Positions 4,839-7,021 of a stretch of DNA of 7,021 nt are shown here, in pieces. The stretch lies in the NCBI GenBank assembly GCA_945927915.1, contig CAMEMX010000077.1, positions 1 through 7,021 on the forward strand, written 5' to 3'. Position 1 is the first letter of the stretch. The number at the start of each line of letters is the position of its first letter. Source of the stretch: an uncultured Clostridia bacterium (GTDB taxonomy: Bacteria; Bacillota; Clostridia; Oscillospirales; Oscillospiraceae). The position numbers and the translations under genes were made by a program. The notes below the pieces were generated by a model, which saw only the letters and a program-made list of their open reading frames with translations, was not told the DNA's origin and made no database searches.

Positions 4839-6050
4839 ATGAAATCGATCCGTGACGTTTACAAGATCGGCAAGGGCCCGTCCAGCTCGCACACCATCGG
4901 CCCGGAGCGCGCCGCCAAGCTGTTTTTGCAGCGCTACCCGGATGCCGACCGCTTTCGCGTGACGCTTTACGGTTCTCTTTGCAAGACCGGCCGCGGCCAC
5001 GGCACCGACCGCGTGCTTTTGGAGGTGCTGGGTAAGGAGCGCACCGAGATCGTCTTCTGCGACTACTCAGCGCAGCCGCTGCCCCACCCGAACACGATGG
5101 ACTTCCTCGCCTTCCGGGGTGAGGAGCAGATCGGCTCGCTGCGCGTGCTCTCCGTCGGCGGCGGCGACATCGTCGTCGACGGCGAACCGCACTCCGAGGC
5201 GGAGGACATCTATCCCGAAAACTCCTTCGCGGAGATCCAGCAGTTCTGCGCCTGGCGCTACATCTCGCTGAGCGAGTATGTCGAGCTGAACGAGGGGCCG
5301 GAAATCTGGGACTTTCTGGCGGAGATCTGGCGCGTGATGAAGCGCTCGGTCGCCGTCGGCCTGCACACCGAGGGCGTCCTGCCCGGCGGTCTGAACGTCA
5401 TGCGCAAGGCGCGCCACCTTTTCATGCAGGAGAAGGAAAACGAGCTGCCGCAGGTGCGTGAGCTGCGCATCGTCTGCTCCTATGCCTTCGCCGTGTCGGA
5501 GGAAAACGCCGGCAACGGCACCGTCGTCACCGCGCCGACCTGCGGCAGCGCCGGCGTCCTGCCCGCAGTCCTTCTTTATATGCAGGAGCGGCACGACATC
5601 CCCGACGAAAAGGTGCTGGAAGCGCTCGCCGTCGCGGGTCTGTTCGGCAGCCTCGTCAAGCGCAACGCCTCCATCTCCGGCGCGGAGTGCGGCTGTCAGG
5701 CAGAGATCGGCACCGCCTGCTCGATGGCTGCCGCCGCCCTTTGCACCCTGATGAACAAGCCCATCGCGGAGACGGAGTACGCCGCCGAGATCGCCATGGA
5801 GCACCAGCTCGGCCTGACGTGCGACCCCATCTGCGGCCTCGTGCAGATCCCCTGCATCGAGCGCAACGCCGTCGCCGCCAAGCGCGCAATGGACGCGTTC
5901 AACCTCTCGTCCTTCCTCTGCGGCTCTCGAAACATCAGCTTCGACATGGTCGTGCGCACGATGAAAGAGACGGGACAGCACATCAACGCGAGCTACCGCG
6001 AGACGTCCGAGGGCGGCCTTGCCAAGCTCTACAACCGCCGCATGGCATAA
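4839..6050 (+). CDS. sdaA: L-serine ammonia-lyase (L-serine dehydratase), single-chain, iron-sulfur dependent
   Basis: The 403-residue enzyme converts L-serine to pyruvate and ammonia with an oxygen-sensitive [4Fe-4S] cluster, using no PLP. The N-terminal beta domain carries the hallmark IGKGPSSSHTIGP (10-22). The alpha domain carries TAPTCGSAGVLPAV (231-244), SISGAECGCQAEIGTACSMA (278-297) and GLTCDPICGLVQIPCIERN (325-343). Cys286, Cys328 and Cys339 align with the three cluster ligands of the E. coli and Legionella enzymes. Both domains are in one chain, unlike the split SdaAA/SdaAB of Bacillus. It is shorter than the E. coli enzyme (about 454), as in gut Bacteroides and Clostridia. It lacks a C-terminal cysteine (it ends LYNRRMA) and has extra Cys284 and Cys332. 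The start is chosen by AGAGG 8 bases upstream. It has its own promoter and is followed by ychF after 18 bases. Confidence 0.96.
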   Translation: MKSIRDVYKIGKGPSSSHTIGPERAAKLFLQRYPDADRFRVTLYGSLCKTGRGHGTDRVLLEVLGKERTEIVFCDYSAQPLPHPNTMDFLAFRGEEQIGSLRVLSVGGGDIVVDGEPHSEAEDIYPENSFAEIQQFCAWRYISLSEYVELNEGPEIWDFLAEIWRVMKRSVAVGLHTEGVLPGGLNVMRKARHLFMQEKENELPQVRELRIVCSYAFAVSEENAGNGTVVTAPTCGSAGVLPAVLLYMQERHDIPDEKVLEALAVAGLFGSLVKRNASISGAECGCQAEIGTACSMAAAALCTLMNKPIAETEYAAEIAMEHQLGLTCDPICGLVQIPCIERNAVAAKRAMDAFNLSSFLCGSRNISFDMVVRTMKETGQHINASYRETSEGGLAKLYNRRMA

Positions 6051-6068
6051 CAAAGGAAGGTACAAGCT

Positions 6069-7021
6069 ATGAAATTAGGTATCGTCGGCCTGCCGAACGT
6101 CGGCAAATCCACACTCTTTAACGCCATCACCAACGCGGGCATCCCCGCGGACAACTACGCCTTTTGCACCATCGAGCCGAACGTCGGCGTCGTCGCCGTG
6201 CCGGACGAGCGTCTGGAATGGCTGCGCGACCTGCATAACCCGAAGAAATTCACCCCCGCCGTCATCGAATTTGTCGACATCGCAGGACTCGTCAAGGGCG
6301 CGTCCAGGGGCGAGGGTCTGGGCAACAAATTCCTCTCGAACATCCGCACGACCGACGCGATCATCCACGTCGTGCGCTGCTTTGACGACTCCAACGTCAC
6401 CCACGTCGAGGGCGGCACCGATCCGCTGCGCGACATCGACATCATCAATTTAGAGCTGATCTTCTCCGACGTCGAGATGTGCGAGCGCCGTCTGGACAAG
6501 GCGCAGAAGGCGGCCAAGGGCGGCGACAAGCGCTTTGCGCACGAGATCGAGGTCTTTCAGGGTCTGCTTGCCCACCTGAACGAGGGCAAGCTCGCCCGCA
6601 CCTATGACTGCTCCGACGACGACCGCGCCCTGATCGCCACGAGCGACCTGCTGACGCTCAAGCGCACGATCTACGCCGCCAACATCTCCGAATCGGACGT
6701 CGAGGCGCCCGAAAGCAATCCCTATTTCCGGCAGGTCAAGGCGCTGGCGGACGCCGAGGGCTCGCTCGTCCTGCCCATCTGCGCCAAGCTGGAGGCGGAC
6801 ATCGCCGAGCTGGACGACCCGGAGGAAAAGGCAATGTTCATGGAGGAGCTGGGCCTGAAGCAGTCCGGCCTCGACCGCCTCATCAAGGCGAGCTACGACC
6901 TTCTGGGCCTGATCTCCTTCCTCACCGCGGGCAGCGACGAGTGCCGCGCATGGACGATCCGCAGGGGCACGAAGGCTCCGCAGGCCGCCGGCAAGATCCA
7001 CAGCGACTTTGAGCGCGGCTT
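6069..7021 (+). CDS. ychF: YchF/OLA1-family ribosome-associated ATPase (C-terminus cut by window edge)
   Basis: The 317 visible residues are those of YchF, an Obg-related P-loop protein that prefers ATP, binds ribosomes and is linked to translation and oxidative-stress responses. The start MKLGIVGLPNVGKSTLFNAI holds the P-loop (7-15). DIAGLVKGA (70-78) is G3, with Leu in place of the usual catalytic Gln, as in the hydrophobic-substitution NTPases. YAANISESD (202-210) replaces the NKxD specificity motif, which fits ATP preference. A coiled-coil or helical arm spans roughly 130-200, and LTAGSDECRAW...KAPQAAG (285-308) opens the C-terminal TGS domain. The family length is about 364, so roughly 47 residues are missing to the right. 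Cys33 in AFCTIEPN matches the cysteine reported as redox-active in E. coli (Cys35). AAGGAAGG (6053-6060) lies 8 bases before the ATG, and the gene follows sdaA after 18 bases, so it is probably co-transcribed. Confidence 0.96.
   Translation, partial: MKLGIVGLPNVGKSTLFNAITNAGIPADNYAFCTIEPNVGVVAVPDERLEWLRDLHNPKKFTPAVIEFVDIAGLVKGASRGEGLGNKFLSNIRTTDAIIHVVRCFDDSNVTHVEGGTDPLRDIDIINLELIFSDVEMCERRLDKAQKAAKGGDKRFAHEIEVFQGLLAHLNEGKLARTYDCSDDDRALIATSDLLTLKRTIYAANISESDVEAPESNPYFRQVKALADAEGSLVLPICAKLEADIAELDDPEEKAMFMEELGLKQSGLDRLIKASYDLLGLISFLTAGSDECRAWTIRRGTKAPQAAGKIHSDFERG

Noticed and set aside
5067..6065. Open frame of 332 codons on the minus strand over sdaA
   Set aside because: It is antisense to a clear serine ammonia-lyase, has no ribosome binding site and a composition biased to Ala, Arg, Asp and His.

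Overview
The window is GC-rich, densely coded bacterial chromosome. Several features point to a gut-type member of the Clostridia, probably near Oscillospiraceae or Ruminococcaceae: strong GGAGG-type ribosome binding sites, an archaeal-type (INS-less) prolyl-tRNA synthetase, a roughly 400-residue single-chain iron-sulfur L-serine ammonia-lyase, and an intergenic region built from GTAGGG...CCCTAC hairpin repeats. This placement comes from gene types and style only. No rRNA or other marker is present.

Layout. Bases 1-1944 (minus strand) hold a two-gene operon: an M20-family aminoacyl-histidine dipeptidase (pepD type) whose stop overlaps the start of an amidohydrolase-2 family protein that runs off the left edge. 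Bases 1945-2086 are a compact divergent control region with one good sigma-A promoter for pepD (minus) and another for a 174-residue multi-pass membrane protein of unknown function (plus, 2087-2611). Bases 2612-3062 contain no gene. They hold a truncated repeat arm, two 113-bp hairpin-armed repeat modules sharing a 57-bp core, a short array of 7-bp tandem repeats, and the terminator of the next gene. Bases 3063-4499 (minus) are proS. Diverging from it on the plus strand are a 50-residue protein with a ribbon-helix-helix-like layout (4617-4769), the serine ammonia-lyase (4839-6050) and, 18 bases later, ychF (from 6069), which is cut by the right edge.

How the genes fit together. This is mostly core metabolism and translation: dipeptide hydrolysis, serine breakdown to pyruvate and ammonia, prolyl-tRNA charging, and the ribosome-associated ATPase YchF. 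I see no defence, phage, secondary-metabolite or CRISPR locus. The parts that ordinary annotation would miss are the structured repeat cluster, in which hairpins are kept while their sequences change, and the small RHH-like gene between proS and the serine ammonia-lyase gene. Neither is enough to claim a new system.
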